A stretch of DNA of 64,000 nt, from positions 1,240,001 through 1,304,000 of the forward strand of contig NZ_CP097263.1 in assembly GCF_028622115.1 (NCBI RefSeq), in the 5' to 3' direction. This document shows, piece by piece, positions 62,557 through 64,000 of this stretch. The translations under genes were made by a program, and so were the position numbers. This DNA comes from Kutzneria chonburiensis. Lineage in GTDB: Bacteria; Actinomycetota; Actinomycetes; Mycobacteriales; Pseudonocardiaceae. Numbering within the stretch: the first letter of the stretch is position 1; every line of letters begins with the position of its first letter. The notes beneath the pieces were generated by a model. That model made no database searches and was not told where the DNA came from. It worked only from the letters and a program-made list of their open reading frames with translations.

Positions 62557-62988
62557 ATGACCCTGTCCCACGACCACATCCTGTTGCCGGAAGGCATCTA
62601 CGCCGACGCGCGCGGGCGGATCATCGCGCTGCCCGACTTCCCGACCAAGCACGCGATGATCATCGAGTGCACCACCGGCGCGGTCCGCGGCAACCACTAC
62701 CACCACCACGAGAGCCACCTGATGTACGTGGTGTCGGGCCGCATGATCTACCTGGAGCACCAGGCCGACGGCGAGATCCTGACGCTGGACGTGAAGCCGG
62801 GCGAAGCCGTGGTCAGCCCGGTCTCGCTGGCCCACACCACGGTGTTCCCGGAGCCGACGGTGATCGCCGTGCTGTCCGATGTGGACCGTGGCGGCGAACG
62901 CTACGAGAACGAGGTCGTGCGGGTGGAACCGTTGCAGCACCAGGTGGACATCTCCCACCTCTACGACGGCCCGCAGGTCACGCCGTGA
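62557..62988 (+). CDS. Cupin protein, sugar isomerase/epimerase-like
   Basis: 143 aa from ATG 62557 after AGGAGACCACC. One cupin barrel with VRGNHYHHHESHLMYVVSG as the histidine-rich first motif and HTTVFPEPTVIAVLS later. The pattern resembles small cupins that act on NDP-4-keto sugars (WxcM/FdtA type) more than classical 3,5-epimerases. It is linked by a GTGA overlap to a TylC3-like C-methyltransferase, which supports a deoxysugar branch. Confidence 0.78.
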   Translation: MTLSHDHILLPEGIYADARGRIIALPDFPTKHAMIIECTTGAVRGNHYHHHESHLMYVVSGRMIYLEHQADGEILTLDVKPGEAVVSPVSLAHTTVFPEPTVIAVLSDVDRGGERYENEVVRVEPLQHQVDISHLYDGPQVTP

Positions 62989-64000
62989 GCGCCTGTGTGC
63001 TGTGCCGGGTGGCTGACCCGGCGCCGGTGGTGCTGCTGGAACCGACGCCGCCGGCCAACCACCTGGCCGCGACGCCGGAGCAGGCGCGGGCACTGCCCCG
63101 CTATCCGCTGGACCTCATGCGCTGCAACGCTTGTGGGTTGGTGCAGCTCGGCGATGTCGTCGACCGCAAGGAGTTGTTCAGCGACTACCGTTACGCCACC
63201 GGCGCGGTTCCCGCCCTGGTACGGCATTTCGGTCAGCTGGCCGATGACGTGATCGAGCGGCTTGGGCTGCCGGCCGGGGCGAAGGTCACTGAGATCGGCT
63301 CGAACGACGGCACGCTGCTGTCTTTCTTCGCCCGGCGTGGGATGAAGGTGCTCGGCGTCGACCCCGCCGTGCCGCTGGCGGCCGAGGCCGAGCGGCGTGG
63401 CGTGCCGACCGAGGTGGCGCTGTTCGACGACGAGGTCGCGGACGGAATCGTTGCCCGGCAAGGGCATTCCGACGTCGTGTTGGCGGCCAACGTGATCGCC
63501 CACGTGCGGGACGTTGACGCGGTGATCCGCGGCATCGCCCGGCTGCTCGGGCCGACCGGCACCGCGGTGGTCGAGGTGGCGCACGTGCTGCCGATGGCGG
63601 TCGACGGCGTCTTCGAGTTCATCTACCACGAGCACACCGCGTACTACTCGCTGCATGTCCTCCGAGACGCCTTCGCCCGGCACGGTCTGGATGTCGTTGA
63701 CGTGCAACAGATCGACACCCAAGGCGGCTCACTGCGGGTCTGGGCTCGACGGGACGGCCAGCCGGACAACGCGGTGACGGAGCTGCTGGCGGTGGAGCGC
63801 GAAGCGGGCGTGGAGGACGGTAGTTTCCTCGACGGCTTTGGCGATCGCGTCCGCCGCGTGGCCGACCGCCTGTACGACGTCGTGGCCGGATTGCGCGCGC
63901 AGGGCAAGGTGATCGGCGGCTACGGCGCGTCGGCGCGGGCCGTGACGCTGCTCGGCCAGTCGCGCATCGGCCCGTTCCTGGAGTGGATCGTCGACGACAA
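62985..64000 (+). CDS. NDP-sugar C-methyltransferase-like protein (3' end outside window)
   Basis: Starts at GTG 62985 and stays open to the last base (339 codons). C4-VL-C7 and a second CNAC pair form the zinc finger of Methyltransf_13; then the SAM site VTEIGSNDGTLLSFFARRGMKVLGVDP, and EFIYHEHTAYYSLHVLRDAFARHGLDVVDV with IDTQGGSLRVWARR as in TylC3/EvaC-type 3-C-methyltransferases; the start of the C-terminal Rossmann-like domain is GKVIGGYGASARAVTLLG. These enzymes methylate carbon 3 of 4-keto-2,6-dideoxysugars. The cluster therefore continues to the right. Confidence 0.88.
   Translation, partial: MSACVLCRVADPAPVVLLEPTPPANHLAATPEQARALPRYPLDLMRCNACGLVQLGDVVDRKELFSDYRYATGAVPALVRHFGQLADDVIERLGLPAGAKVTEIGSNDGTLLSFFARRGMKVLGVDPAVPLAAEAERRGVPTEVALFDDEVADGIVARQGHSDVVLAANVIAHVRDVDAVIRGIARLLGPTGTAVVEVAHVLPMAVDGVFEFIYHEHTAYYSLHVLRDAFARHGLDVVDVQQIDTQGGSLRVWARRDGQPDNAVTELLAVEREAGVEDGSFLDGFGDRVRRVADRLYDVVAGLRAQGKVIGGYGASARAVTLLGQSRIGPFLEWIVDD

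Noticed and set aside
1-64000. CRISPR arrays, rRNA genes, prophage
   Set aside because: No regularly spaced repeats, no rRNA sequence and no phage structural genes were found.

Overview
This is high-GC actinomycete DNA with GTG/TTG starts, ATGA/GTGA stop-start overlaps, many LysR/GntR/TetR/SARP-type regulators and large secreted proteins. The gene content fits the Pseudonocardiales (Kutzneria, Saccharothrix, Lentzea or Amycolatopsis type), but genus is a guess.

Layout. 1-8.3 kb: the 3' end of a pyruvate phosphate dikinase gene, a decayed FAD dehydrogenase with a long inverted repeat where its N-terminus should be, an MFS/muconolactone-isomerase pair divergent from a LysR gene, an IS30-family element sitting in the centre of a 53-bp palindrome, a secreted ricin-type lectin, and a GntR/VOC divergent pair. 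8.3-19 kb: a 1282-aa secreted propeller/LamG protein, an Lrp-controlled aminotransferase-cupin-SDR-HAD operon, a methyltransferase, a hydrolase and a GH20 hexosaminidase carrying one frameshift. 19-30.6 kb: a membrane-anchored nSTAND/WD40 protein with 14 repeats, a truncated SARP, a LysR-linked set of aromatic/lactone-type enzymes, an EamA exporter and an Ogt-type DNA repair protein. 30.6-42.3 kb: an NB-ARC/TPR protein, peptide deformylase divergent from an ArsR-type repressor with a perfect operator, fragments of a ClC channel and a DUF2716 gene joined tail to tail, chromate transporter, a small His-rich membrane protein, DUF3048 and HEAT-repeat proteins, and a TetR-glycosyltransferase pair. 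42.3-52 kb: an FAD monooxygenase (one frameshift), an oxidoreductase, a cell-wall group (GH25 lysozyme, a coiled-coil protein, a penicillin-binding protein fused in frame to a DivIVA-like coiled coil), an odd tRNA-Tyr-like gene, an AraC regulator (one frameshift), a LanD/CoaC-like flavoprotein and a HAD phosphatase.

52-64 kb (running off the right edge) is the most interesting part: two divergent operons that look like a biosynthetic cluster for a modified pyrimidine. Leftward: MFS exporter, FAD subunit of a molybdenum hydroxylase, TenA, Zn-alcohol dehydrogenase (frameshifted). Rightward: fused [2Fe-2S]/molybdopterin hydroxylase, a thymidylate-synthase homologue with the Asn-to-Asp change typical of (d)CMP hydroxymethylases, a MilB-like N-glycosidase, a ThiD-like hydroxymethylpyrimidine kinase, a GT2 glycosyltransferase, a YCII protein, a sugar-type cupin and a TylC3-like C-methyltransferase. 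CMP hydroxymethylation, base release and kinase steps are the logic of bacimethrin (a thiamine antivitamin) and of mildiomycin; the combination here with a molybdenum hydroxylase, TenA and sugar enzymes is not one I recognise. Two AACCGGTTT-centred palindromes lie in the shared promoter region.

Several reading-frame breaks fall in short G/C runs, two in the same GACGGGGAGT context, so some 'pseudogenes' may be sequencing errors.
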